From Magnetovibrio sp. (GTDB taxonomy: Bacteria > Pseudomonadota > Alphaproteobacteria > Rhodospirillales > Magnetovibrionaceae), in NCBI GenBank assembly GCA_026196495.1, contig JAPHSY010000052.1, forward strand, positions 1-39,289: 39,289 nt of DNA. The letters run 5' to 3'. The translations under genes were made by a program, and so were the position numbers. How positions within the stretch are numbered: the stretch's first letter is position 1; the number at the start of each line of letters is the position of its first letter. Under the pieces are notes generated by a model. The model was not told where the DNA came from, made no database searches, and was given only the letters and a program-made list of their open reading frames with translations. This document shows positions 27,254 to 35,942 of the stretch, in pieces.

Positions 27254-30223
27254 ATGGCTGGATCCACGGATACTTTTCTTTCTGGCGCAAACGCGCTGTA
27301 TGTGGCGGAGCTTTACGCCCGCTTTACCGAAAGTCCTTCCCAAGTCGATAAGACCTGGCAGGATTACTTCAGTGCAATGGATGACGAGGAACGCGAAATC
27401 CTTGTCGATTTGACGGGTGCAACCTGGTCCGCAGATGAGCGCGGCGTGATTGGTCAGTTTGACCAGTTCGACGGCAATGGCCTTATGGAGGCCGAAGCTG
27501 GACCTGCAGCTGTGCATGTTCAAGTGCCGCAACAACAAATGGCTTATGCCCCTGTGGCCGAAGCCCGTGCCAGCGCCGATACCATCCGCGCGGCGACCAA
27601 GGACACCATTCGTGCCTTGATGCTGATCCGCACCTACCGTGTGCGTGGTCACTTGATTGCAAACTTTGACCCGCTGGGTTTGGAAGGGCGCACCCAACAC
27701 CCTGAATTGGATTACCGTACCTATGGCTTTACCGATGCCGATCTAGATCGCCCGATCTATATTGACAACGTGTTGGGTCTGGAAACCGCAACCTTGCGTG
27801 AAATCTTGCAGGTGTTGAAAGGGACGTATTGTTCATCCATCGGTGTTGAATTTATGCACATCCAGGAACCGGATGAAAAGGCATGGATCCAACGCCGTAT
27901 CGAAGGTATTCGTAACCAAACGGATTTCACGCTCAAAGGTAAGCGCGCCATCTTGGAACGCTTGGTGGAATCCGAAGGTTTTGAAAAATTCCTCGACGTT
28001 AAATTTAAAGGCACCAAACGTTTTGGTTTGGACGGTGGTGAAAGTGTTGTCCCCGCCATTGAACAAATCATCAAGCGTGGTGGTCAGCTGGGTGTGAAAT
28101 CCATCGTGTTGGGTATGGCTCACCGCGGTCGTTTGAACATCTTGGCATCGATTATGCGCAAACCGCACATGGCGATTTTCGCCGAGTTCTTGGGTGTTTC
28201 TGCAACCCCTGATGAATTGGATGTTTCCGGTGATGTGAAATATCACTTGGGCGCTTCGTCGGATCGTATGTTTGATGGTAATTCCATTCACTTGTCACTG
28301 ACGGCGAACCCGTCTCACCTGGAATGCGTTAACCCAGTTGTTTTGGGTAAAGTCCGCGCCAAGCAGCGTCAGATGGATGATGATAAACGCGAACAAGTCA
28401 TGGGTTTGTTGTTGCACGGTGATGCCGCCTTTGCGGGTCAAGGCTTGGTCCCGGAAACTTTGGATCTGTCCCAGCTTCGTGGCTATGAAACTGGCGGCAC
28501 CATCCACATCATCATTAACAACCAAATTGGGTTCACCACGCACCCGTCGTATTCGCGCTCCAGTCCGTACCCGTCGGACGTGGCAAAAATGATCCAAGCT
28601 CCGATTTTTCACGTCAATGGTGACGATCCCGAAGCGGTTGTTCACGTGTCACGGATTGCGGCTGAATTCCGTCAGGAATTCAAAAAGGATGTGGTTATTG
28701 ATCTCTTCTGTTATCGCCGTCATGGCCATAACGAAGGTGACGAACCAATGTTCACCAACCCGATTATGTATAAGACCATCGCGGGTCACCCAACCACACG
28801 CGAAATTTACGCGCGTAAGCTGGTTGAAGAGGGTGTCATCTCAGAAGCCGACAGTGAAAAAATGGTCAGTGCGTTTTACAACCACTTGGACAATGAACTG
28901 ACATCGGCAAAAAGTTACAAGCCTAACAAAGCTGATTGGTTGGAAGACAAATGGGCCGGGTTGTTCTATCTGGAAGGTGCGGAAGAACTGCGCGACGATG
29001 ATACATCGTGTGAGATGGAATTGCTGCGCGAAGTTGGTCATGCCATTTCTGAACCGCCCGCATTGTTCCACACCAACACCAAAATTTTGCGTCAACTCAA
29101 AAACAAACGCAAAATGATCGATACCCAAGAAGGTGTTGATTGGTCGACCGCAGAAGCCTTGGCTTATGGCACACTCTTGGTTCAAGGTCATGGCATCCGT
29201 CTGTCAGGCCAAGATTCAGGTCGTGGCACGTTCTCCCACCGTCACTCCGTATTGGTGGATCAAGAAAACGAAGAACGGTTCATCCCGCTCAACAACATCC
29301 GCCCGGGCGATCAAGCACATTACGAAGTTATTGATAGTCCGCTTTCCGAAGCTGGTGTCTTGGGCTTTGAATATGGGCATTCGCTGTCCGATCCGCATTG
29401 CTTGACCATTTGGGAAGCCCAGTTTGGTGACTTTGCCAATGGTGCACAGGTCATCATTGATCAGTTTGTGTCATCGGGTGAAACCAAATGGCTGCGGATG
29501 TCGGGCTTGGTGATGTTGTTGCCCCACGGCTATGAAGGTCAGGGGCCTGAACACTCATCGGCTCGCTTGGAACGTTATCTGCAATTGTCTGCTGAAGACA
29601 ACTGGCAAGTCGTCAACGTGACAACACCTGCGCAGTTTTTTCACGTTATCCGTCGTCAACTTTGCCGTAACTTGCGCAAACCGCTGATCGTCATGTCGCC
29701 CAAATCTTTGTTGCGCCATAAATTGGTGGTGTCGAACTTGGGCGAAATGGGACCGGGTACGCGCTTTCACCGTGTGCTGCCTGAACATGACCAATTGGTC
29801 ATGGATAAGGAAGTCAAACGCGTCATCGTGTGTAGCGGTAAGGTTTACTACGATCTGTTGGAAGAACGCCGCAAGCGTGAAGTCAAAGACGTTGCCATCA
29901 TCCGTTTGGAACAAATGTATCCGTTCCCGTGGAAAGGTCTCATGCAACAATTGGGACGTTACCCGCATGCCGAAGTGGTGTGGTGCCAAGAAGAACCCGC
30001 CAACATGGGGGCTTGGTTCTTTGTTGGTCAACGCATCGAAACGATTGTTCGTGATTTGGACAATGACCATACCCGCGTACACTACGTTGGTCGTCGTGGC
30101 GCTGCCAGCCCCGCAACGGGTCTGAATGCACGTCACCATGAAGAGCAAAAATGGATTGTGGATCAAGCCTTGTCGGGCAATTTGGACGAGCTGGTGCAAC
30201 CGCACCAACGTCCCCACTATTAA
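27254..30223 (+). CDS. sucA: 2-oxoglutarate dehydrogenase E1 component
   Basis: Thiamine diphosphate-dependent decarboxylase of the 2-oxoglutarate dehydrogenase complex. 989 residues, typical for alphaproteobacteria. The N-terminal FLSGANALYVAELYARFTESPSQVDKTWQDYF is the E1o signature that binds the E2 core. Central TPP/Mg region is LLHGDAAFAGQGLVPETLDLSQLRGYETGGTIHIIINNQIGFTT, with IDLFCYRRHGHNEGDEP next, and the C-terminal transketolase-like domain has SGQDSGRGTFSHRH and LPHGYEGQGPEHSSARLERYLQL. GGGA lies 3-6 bp before ATG 27254. sucB follows after 63 bp. Confidence 0.97.
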   Translation: MAGSTDTFLSGANALYVAELYARFTESPSQVDKTWQDYFSAMDDEEREILVDLTGATWSADERGVIGQFDQFDGNGLMEAEAGPAAVHVQVPQQQMAYAPVAEARASADTIRAATKDTIRALMLIRTYRVRGHLIANFDPLGLEGRTQHPELDYRTYGFTDADLDRPIYIDNVLGLETATLREILQVLKGTYCSSIGVEFMHIQEPDEKAWIQRRIEGIRNQTDFTLKGKRAILERLVESEGFEKFLDVKFKGTKRFGLDGGESVVPAIEQIIKRGGQLGVKSIVLGMAHRGRLNILASIMRKPHMAIFAEFLGVSATPDELDVSGDVKYHLGASSDRMFDGNSIHLSLTANPSHLECVNPVVLGKVRAKQRQMDDDKREQVMGLLLHGDAAFAGQGLVPETLDLSQLRGYETGGTIHIIINNQIGFTTHPSYSRSSPYPSDVAKMIQAPIFHVNGDDPEAVVHVSRIAAEFRQEFKKDVVIDLFCYRRHGHNEGDEPMFTNPIMYKTIAGHPTTREIYARKLVEEGVISEADSEKMVSAFYNHLDNELTSAKSYKPNKADWLEDKWAGLFYLEGAEELRDDDTSCEMELLREVGHAISEPPALFHTNTKILRQLKNKRKMIDTQEGVDWSTAEALAYGTLLVQGHGIRLSGQDSGRGTFSHRHSVLVDQENEERFIPLNNIRPGDQAHYEVIDSPLSEAGVLGFEYGHSLSDPHCLTIWEAQFGDFANGAQVIIDQFVSSGETKWLRMSGLVMLLPHGYEGQGPEHSSARLERYLQLSAEDNWQVVNVTTPAQFFHVIRRQLCRNLRKPLIVMSPKSLLRHKLVVSNLGEMGPGTRFHRVLPEHDQLVMDKEVKRVIVCSGKVYYDLLEERRKREVKDVAIIRLEQMYPFPWKGLMQQLGRYPHAEVVWCQEEPANMGAWFFVGQRIETIVRDLDNDHTRVHYVGRRGAASPATGLNARHHEEQKWIVDQALSGNLDELVQPHQRPHY

Positions 30224-30239
30224 TGAACTAAATTGATAA

Positions 30240-30264
30240 GGCCCACGGGATAACCCACCGGGCC
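30240..30264 (+). promoter_or_regulatory. Hairpin between sucA and sucB
   Basis: GGCCC (30240-30244) pairs with GGGCC (30260-30264), enclosing an inner GGG/CCC pair. No T run follows. Probably an intra-operon RNA structure, like the one between sucD and sucA. Confidence 0.4.
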
Positions 30265-30286
30265 AAACGAAAGTGAGAGGTCTAAT

Positions 30287-31570
30287 ATGGCTACCGAAAT
30301 TAAAGTGCCAGTTCTGGGGGAATCGGTCACTGAAGCAACGGTCGCAAAGTGGTTCAAGCAACCCGGCGATGCTGTGGCACAGGATGAACCATTGCTTGAA
30401 TTGGAAACCGACAAAGTTACGATGGAAGTTCCGGCCCCGGCTGCAGGCGCTCTGAAAGAGATAGCCTTCCCCGAAGGTTCTGACGTTGAAGTGGGTGCTG
30501 TTCTTGGCTCCATCGACGAAGGTGCTGCAGGTGCAAGTGCTCCGGCCCCGGCTGCGGAAGCCGCTCCGGCCCCGGCAGCTGCACCAGCCCCGGCTCCCGC
30601 ACCAGCTCCGGCTGCTGCGGAGGATGCGCCGCTGTCTCCGGCTGTACAAAAACTGATTACGGAAAACAATATTGACCCAAGTGCCATCGCCGGCACGGGC
30701 AAAGATGGCCGTATCGTTAAGGGGGACGTTTTGGCGCACCTGGAAAGTGCAAAAGCTGTTCCGGCAGCAACACCTGCTGTGGTTGCCAGCCCGGCTGCTG
30801 CGGCTGCCAATGCATCGGCTACGGTTGCGGCTCCGGCTGCGGCACAGTATCCGACCCGTCCGGTTGGTCCACGTGAAGAACGCGTGCCGATGACGCGCCT
30901 GCGCAAACGCATTGCAGAACGCCTCAAAGAAGCCCAAAACACCGCAGCCATGTTGACCACGTTCAACGAAGTTGACATGACCAATGTCATGGCTATGCGC
31001 AAAATCATGCAAGATAGCTTTGTGAAAAAACATGGTGTGAAACTTGGCTTTATGTCGTTCTTCACCAAAGCTTGCGTTACTGCATTGCGTGAACTGCCTG
31101 CAATCAATGCCGAAATCAATGGTGGCGACATCATTTACAAGAACCACTATGACGTTGGCATCGCCGTCGGCACCGAAAACGGTCTGGTGGTTCCGGTGGT
31201 GCGTGACTGTGACAGCCTGGGTTTTGCTGAAATTGAGCAGTCCATCAACGACTATGGCTTGCGTGCCCGTGAAGGTCGCCTGACCATGGAAGAAATGTCC
31301 GGTGGAACTTTCACCATCACCAACGGTGGTATCTTTGGCTCACTTTTGTCAACGCCGATCTTGAACCCCCCGCAATCAGGTATCTTGGGGATGCACAAAA
31401 TTCAGATGCGTCCGATGGTTATGCCTGATGGCTCCATCGAAGCACGTCCGATGATGTATCTGGCGCTATCGTATGATCACCGTATTGTTGATGGTCGCGA
31501 AGCGGTTACGTTCTTGGTGCGTGTTAAAGAGTGCATCGAAGATCCGTCCCGCATCATGCTTGACGCTTAA
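30287..31570 (+). CDS. sucB: Dihydrolipoamide succinyltransferase (E2o)
   Basis: Core acyltransferase of the 2-oxoglutarate dehydrogenase complex; 427 residues. One lipoyl domain (1 to about 78) with the lipoylated K43 in ETDKVTMEV, then an Ala/Pro-rich linker (about 84-112), a peripheral subunit-binding domain (about 115-155, [31 protein letters not shown]), a second Ala-rich linker, and the catalytic domain (about 195-427) ending in SYDHRIVDG with H398 and D402. Its specificity as E2o, not E2p, is supported by sucA next to it and by the N-terminus [30 protein letters not shown] precedes the ATG. Confidence 0.96.
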   Translation: MATEIKVPVLGESVTEATVAKWFKQPGDAVAQDEPLLELETDKVTMEVPAPAAGALKEIAFPEGSDVEVGAVLGSIDEGAAGASAPAPAAEAAPAPAAAPAPAPAPAPAAAEDAPLSPAVQKLITENNIDPSAIAGTGKDGRIVKGDVLAHLESAKAVPAATPAVVASPAAAAANASATVAAPAAAQYPTRPVGPREERVPMTRLRKRIAERLKEAQNTAAMLTTFNEVDMTNVMAMRKIMQDSFVKKHGVKLGFMSFFTKACVTALRELPAINAEINGGDIIYKNHYDVGIAVGTENGLVVPVVRDCDSLGFAEIEQSINDYGLRAREGRLTMEEMSGGTFTITNGGIFGSLLSTPILNPPQSGILGMHKIQMRPMVMPDGSIEARPMMYLALSYDHRIVDGREAVTFLVRVKECIEDPSRIMLDA

Positions 31571-31594
31571 GAGTTAAGGCGAGGAAATAGACAA

Positions 31595-33001
31595 ATGGCT
31601 GACTCTAAAACCAATGGGGCATTTGACGTTATCATCATCGGCGGTGGGCCGGGCGGCTACGTCGCCGCCATCCGCGCTGCACAATTGGGTTTCAAAACGG
31701 CCTGTGTGGATAAACGTGAAACCTTGGGCGGCACCTGCTTGAACGTCGGCTGCATCCCGTCCAAGGCATTGCTGCAATCTTCGCACCTGTATGAAGAAGC
31801 TGCACACGGGATGGAAGCCCATGGTGTCAAAGTTGCAGCTCCGAAGCTGGACTTGAAAACCATGCTTGGTCGTAAAGACGCAGTGGTTGGTGATTTGACC
31901 AAGGGTATCGCGTTCTTGTTTAAAAAGAACAAGGTGGCTCACATTGTCGGCAGCGCTGAATTCACCAAACCCGGTGAAATCAAGGTTGGTAAAGACACCT
32001 ACACTGGTAAGCACATCGTCATTGCGACGGGCTCTGAACCTGCACCGTTGCCAGGTGTGGATGTGGATGAAAAACAAATCGTCACGTCAACGGGTGCTTT
32101 GGACCTGCCGAAAGTTCCGAAATCCATGGTCGTCATTGGCGGCGGTGTGATCGGTCTGGAATTGGGGTCTGTCTGGCGCCGTTTGGGTGCTGAAGTCACT
32201 GTGGTGGAATATTTGCCTGCGATCTTGCCGGGTATGGATGTCGAGGTGGTCAAGCAAGCCACCCGCACGTTGTCCAAACAAGGTATGACGTTTAAAACCG
32301 GAACCAAAGTTACGGGTGCGAAAACCGACAAAAGCGGTGTCACCTTAACGGTGGAACCGGCTGCTGGTGGTGACGGCGAAGAGCTCAAAGCAGATGTGGT
32401 TTTGGTTGCCATTGGTCGTCGTCCGTTTACCGATAAACTCGGCTTAGATAAAGTTGGCGTTGAAGTAGATGAGCGTGGCTTTGTGAAAATTGACGGCCAC
32501 TTCAATACAAATGTTCCTGGTGTCTACGCCATCGGTGACGTTGTTGGTGGTGCGATGTTGGCTCACAAAGCCGAAGAAGAAGGCATCGCATTGATGGAAA
32601 TTTTGGCCGGTCAAGCGGGCCACGTGAATTACGGTGCCATTCCGGGTGTTGTTTATGTGGAACCGGAAATTGCCGCTTTGGGTAAAACCGAAGAAGGGCT
32701 CAAAGCTGACGGCGTTGAATACAATGTTGGCAAGTTTCCGTTCATGGCAAATTCCCGCGCACGTGCGGTGGGTAACACCGAAGGCTTCGTGAAAATTTTG
32801 GCTGATGCCAAAACGGATCGCGTCTTAGGGGCTCATATCATTGGTCCAGGTGCAGGCGAGCTGATTCAAGAGATTGCTCTGGCCATGGAATTTGGTGGCT
32901 CGTCCGAAGATATCGCGCGCACCAGTCACGCCCACCCGGGCACATCTGAAGCGGTCAAAGAAGCCGCCTTGGCTTGTTTGGGTCGTGCCATCCACGTTTA
33001 A
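31595..33001 (+). CDS. lpdA: Dihydrolipoyl dehydrogenase (E3)
   Basis: FAD enzyme that reoxidises dihydrolipoamide in the 2-oxoglutarate dehydrogenase complex; it may serve other complexes too. 468 residues. FAD-binding [20 protein letters not shown], redox disulfide C48/C53 in [16 protein letters not shown]-binding [36 protein letters not shown], and C-terminal catalytic His in [14 protein letters not shown] (445-447). The last motif reads HPGTSE where HPTxSE is more usual, a small local difference. It is 25 bp after sucB and is the last gene of the operon. Confidence 0.96.
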   Translation: MADSKTNGAFDVIIIGGGPGGYVAAIRAAQLGFKTACVDKRETLGGTCLNVGCIPSKALLQSSHLYEEAAHGMEAHGVKVAAPKLDLKTMLGRKDAVVGDLTKGIAFLFKKNKVAHIVGSAEFTKPGEIKVGKDTYTGKHIVIATGSEPAPLPGVDVDEKQIVTSTGALDLPKVPKSMVVIGGGVIGLELGSVWRRLGAEVTVVEYLPAILPGMDVEVVKQATRTLSKQGMTFKTGTKVTGAKTDKSGVTLTVEPAAGGDGEELKADVVLVAIGRRPFTDKLGLDKVGVEVDERGFVKIDGHFNTNVPGVYAIGDVVGGAMLAHKAEEEGIALMEILAGQAGHVNYGAIPGVVYVEPEIAALGKTEEGLKADGVEYNVGKFPFMANSRARAVGNTEGFVKILADAKTDRVLGAHIIGPGAGELIQEIALAMEFGGSSEDIARTSHAHPGTSEAVKEAALACLGRAIHV

Positions 33002-33038
33002 TTTGGCCACGTGTAATCAACACACGGATACAACATCC

Positions 33039-33078
33039 AAAAAGGCCTGCGTACCGAGGTGGTGCGCAGGCCTTTTTT
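33039..33078. terminator. Bidirectional terminator between lpdA and the convergent gene
   Basis: AAAAAGGCCTGCG (33039-33051) pairs with CGCAGGCCTTTTTT (33065-33078). A residues before and T residues after the stem allow it to stop transcription from both sides: the TCA operon from the left and the - strand gene ending at 33099 from the right. Confidence 0.9.
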
Positions 33079-33098
33079 GTTGCGGGTACATCGGGATG

Positions 33099-34034
33099 TT
33101 AGTCGGCGTACTTTCCATCACCCGTATATTTTCCACCGGCGATGAGGGTTTGTGCTTTTTGAATAGCAACTGGTGAGCCCATGATGTTCATAAAGCTGTT
33201 GTCACCGGTCATGCTCAAGTCTGGGAAGTTGATGGCAATGCGAAAACGTGCCGATAATGCCCAGGCGTATTTGCCGGACACCACAATTTCGACTGGTAAG
33301 TGAGCTGTGGATCGGTTTTGTTTGAAATCGATTTCACTCATGATCCAAGCATCATCTTGTTGACGACCTTCTTCGCCACTGCCTTTCATAGCAATGCCAA
33401 ATACGGTTTCTTCTTTTCCGGGGATGTCGATGCGATAAACCTTGGTGATACCACCGACGCCTTTGGCCAGATTGGCTTCGACACGATCAAGCATTTCTTG
33501 ATGGCTCTTGGCGCTGCCCAAGCGATTGGGGTCATCAAAATACGGCATTAAGAACATGTAGTGATAGTCTCGCAAGTCATCGTCACTTAGACCTTCTTCA
33601 GGACCGTATTGGCCACGATCACCAAGTGCTGCTTTTAATTTTGAACTGGCATCAGCCAAATTATCTTTCATGCGATAGGCGGCAGCCATATATGTCGGAT
33701 TGGTGTAGCTCACTTGAATTTCACCATCTACATCCGTGATGGAAATACGCTGTGCTGCGCCATATGCACCAAATTCCGATTTTGCAGCTGCTGCTTTCAA
33801 AGCATCATTTGTCACGATTAGTATGTTGGCACTGGCATAGGGCTGATAGGTTCCGACAATCTCGAACCCTGCAGTTTTCAGATTTTGAGAAACTTGTGCC
33901 GAACGCTCAGCAACTGTACCTGTCTCAATAGATGACATGATAAACGGTTTCATCAAATCAGCCGCGTGAGTGCTAATTTGTAAGCTTGTACAAGCCACAA
34001 TTGTAGCGGCCATGAATGTAATTGTGCGAAACAT
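33099..34034 (-). CDS. Secreted DUF302-like protein
   Basis: 311 residues with an N-terminal signal peptide (MFRTITFMAATIVACTSLQISTHAA, cleavage likely before DLMKP). The region about 35-125 (TVAERSAQVSQNLKTAGFEIVGTYQPYASANILIVTN ... DVDGEIQVSYTNPTYMAAAYRM) resembles the DUF302 fold in layout. The C-terminal half matches no domain that I recognise. No membrane anchor or lipobox is seen. AGGGGGG lies about 8 bases upstream of the ATG on the - strand. Function unknown; the DUF302 link is by eye and moderate. Confidence 0.7.
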   Translation of the reverse strand: MFRTITFMAATIVACTSLQISTHAADLMKPFIMSSIETGTVAERSAQVSQNLKTAGFEIVGTYQPYASANILIVTNDALKAAAAKSEFGAYGAAQRISITDVDGEIQVSYTNPTYMAAAYRMKDNLADASSKLKAALGDRGQYGPEEGLSDDDLRDYHYMFLMPYFDDPNRLGSAKSHQEMLDRVEANLAKGVGGITKVYRIDIPGKEETVFGIAMKGSGEEGRQQDDAWIMSEIDFKQNRSTAHLPVEIVVSGKYAWALSARFRIAINFPDLSMTGDNSFMNIMGSPVAIQKAQTLIAGGKYTGDGKYAD

Positions 34035-34180
34035 ACTTCGCCCCCCTGTTCATTGTTATTGATTGCCACCCTTATATTAGAAATATTCAAAATTGTGGTG
34101 GTACAATGCGCCCACAATATTTTGTTGTAATTGTTGAGACTTAAGACAGGGGTATGCATGTCGTATGGTCGGGGTGTGGA

Positions 34181-35149
34181 TTATTTTCGCCGTTTTGCAC
34201 GGGGATGTGTGTGGCTATAGACGGCTTGCAATCGGGTGGCATCCACATCCGTGTAGCGCTGGGTGGTGGATAGGGATTCATGGCCCAGCAATTCTTGAAT
34301 GGTGCGCAAATCACCACCACCGCCCAACAGGTGGGTGGCAAAGCTGTGGCGAAGTGCATGTGGTGTGACGCTGTCGGGTAGTCCCATCAATTTACGCCAT
34401 TTGCGCACCATGGCCTGTGCCGTTCCAGCCTGAAGACGTTTGCCACGCACGCCCAAAAATAGCGGACTGTTTGGGGTCATGGGGTAGGGGCTGATTTGGA
34501 TATACATCTGAAGACATTCGCGCACCCTGGGTAAAATCGGCACCACGCGTTGTTTGTTGCCCTTACCCGTGACGGCCATAGTGTCGCCTTTTGGTATATC
34601 GCTAATGTCCATAGCCAAGGCCTCACCGATGCGCAGACCACAGCCGTAGAGCAACATCAACAATGCCTGATCGCGTTTGCCGACCCAGGGTTCATCTGTC
34701 ATTTCATCAACCCGTTCGACCATGTCCAGGGCATCTTCGATGGTCAGGGCTTTGGGCACGGACTTGGGTAGTTTGGGGGTACGCACCGCATGGATGGCAG
34801 CATTGGACAGCAAGCCTTCGCGTTCTAAGTATTTGTATAGTGTGCGCAAGGTGGAAAAACGCCGGGCCATGGTGGTGCGGGCTTTGCCATCTTGGTTCAG
34901 GCGGGCAAGCCAACTGCGGAAATCAACCGCGCGCAAGTTCTCTAAGGTTTTGAGATCGGGAACTTCGCCCGAATGTTCAGCCCAAAAATGGAAGAACTTG
35001 GCGCTGTCGCGGGCATAGTTGTTGAGCGTGTGTGGGCTATAACGCTTTTCAAAGCTCAGCCAGTCGAGCCACCCTTCCAAAGCCTGTTTTAAATCAGGCT
35101 TTAGTGGGGTATCACCAAGTGGTGTGGCGTCTAGTCTTGACCCAGCCAT
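34181..35149 (-). CDS. xerC: Tyrosine recombinase XerC/XerD
   Basis: Site-specific recombinase that resolves chromosome dimers at dif. 322 residues: N-terminal SAM-like core-binding domain (about 20-110, KQALEGWLDWLSFEKRYSPHTLNNYARD) and catalytic domain with Arg in GCGLRIGEAL, HALRHSFATHLL, LGHESLSTTQRYT (second His and nucleophilic Tyr). The choice of XerC over XerD rests on the neighbouring DUF484 gene, whose 3' end it overlaps by 19 bp, an arrangement that recurs in Proteobacteria. It is a housekeeping gene, not an island integrase, judging by composition and context. Confidence 0.85.
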   Translation of the reverse strand: MAGSRLDATPLGDTPLKPDLKQALEGWLDWLSFEKRYSPHTLNNYARDSAKFFHFWAEHSGEVPDLKTLENLRAVDFRSWLARLNQDGKARTTMARRFSTLRTLYKYLEREGLLSNAAIHAVRTPKLPKSVPKALTIEDALDMVERVDEMTDEPWVGKRDQALLMLLYGCGLRIGEALAMDISDIPKGDTMAVTGKGNKQRVVPILPRVRECLQMYIQISPYPMTPNSPLFLGVRGKRLQAGTAQAMVRKWRKLMGLPDSVTPHALRHSFATHLLGGGGDLRTIQELLGHESLSTTQRYTDVDATRLQAVYSHTHPRAKRRK

Positions 35150-35835
35150 TTGCTGAACAGCTTTTCACTGACTCGGGCCAAGAAGTTTAGCAAATCTGTG
35201 CCTTGTCCGGCGTGGAATGCATTGGGAATGGAAGAGCCCAAGGCGATAACACCGCCAGCCATCGTTTGAGTGGGGCGCAGGCGCGCCAGGGCTGCGGAAC
35301 GGATAAGTGTGTGGTCTTCACCAAACAAAGTGCCGTCATCCAACATGTCGCGAACCAAAGAAATGTCGCCGCCTTCACCCATTTGGGCGTCGAGATAATG
35401 AAACGGCAACATTTTGACGCCAGGCAAACGCAGTGCGGCTTCGGCTTTATAATCTTGCTCAAACCCGAACGAAACCGCATCAACATCCAGCAATAACGGC
35501 AAATCATTGGTGATGATACTGGCCATATGGTCGGCATCTTGTGCGGACAGCATTGCCAACACCGCAGCATGTGTACGGGTCAGATAGGTCATGTTGGTGC
35601 GGCTGGTTTCGATCACATCTTGGGCACAAGCTGTGAGGTTTTGCATTTCATCGCGCAGTTTCTCGACCATGGCCGATTGGAAATCAACCACGCCATCTTC
35701 ACGCTTAATCGGTATAGGACCTTGCATTTGCACAAGAATTTCTGGATTTCTGGAAAAAAACTCGGGATGATCCAGCAGATATTGGCTGACATCGTCGTCA
35801 CTGAGTAAGGCTGTGGCGGTTTGTGTATTGCTCAT
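35131..35835 (-). CDS. DUF484 family protein
   Basis: 234 residues. The N-terminal part DDDVSQYLLDHPEFFSRNPEIL is the DUF484 signature. A helical segment (about 45-85) is followed by a GAF-like domain (about 90-225). The biochemical role is unknown; the family is typically co-located with xerC, as here (19-bp overlap). Transcribed divergently from priA with a 107-bp shared upstream region. Confidence 0.88.
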   Translation of the reverse strand: MSNTQTATALLSDDDVSQYLLDHPEFFSRNPEILVQMQGPIPIKREDGVVDFQSAMVEKLRDEMQNLTACAQDVIETSRTNMTYLTRTHAAVLAMLSAQDADHMASIITNDLPLLLDVDAVSFGFEQDYKAEAALRLPGVKMLPFHYLDAQMGEGGDISLVRDMLDDGTLFGEDHTLIRSAALARLRPTQTMAGGVIALGSSIPNAFHAGQGTDLLNFLARVSEKLFSKWLGQD

Positions 35836-35942
35836 GGATCGTCCCTCATGCTTTTCGCGCTAAAACTTTGAAGCGAATCGAACAGCAAACATCATGAACC
35901 ATTTTCGTTAATGCTTTCCTTCTATCGCTCTGGCCGTAAGCT

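Noticed and set aside
30540-30620. GC-rich repeats within sucB considered as a tandem repeat element
   Set aside because: They encode the normal Ala/Pro interdomain linker of E2 proteins.
29555-31147. 530-codon open frame antisense to sucA/sucB
   Set aside because: It mirrors conserved sense codons, and its composition (runs of Ser, Arg, Cys) reflects the Ala/Pro linker of SucB read backward.
34181-35149. Tyrosine recombinase considered as an integrase of a mobile element
   Set aside because: Gene neighbourhood (DUF484, priA, atp) and Xer-type length and motifs indicate the housekeeping XerC/D.
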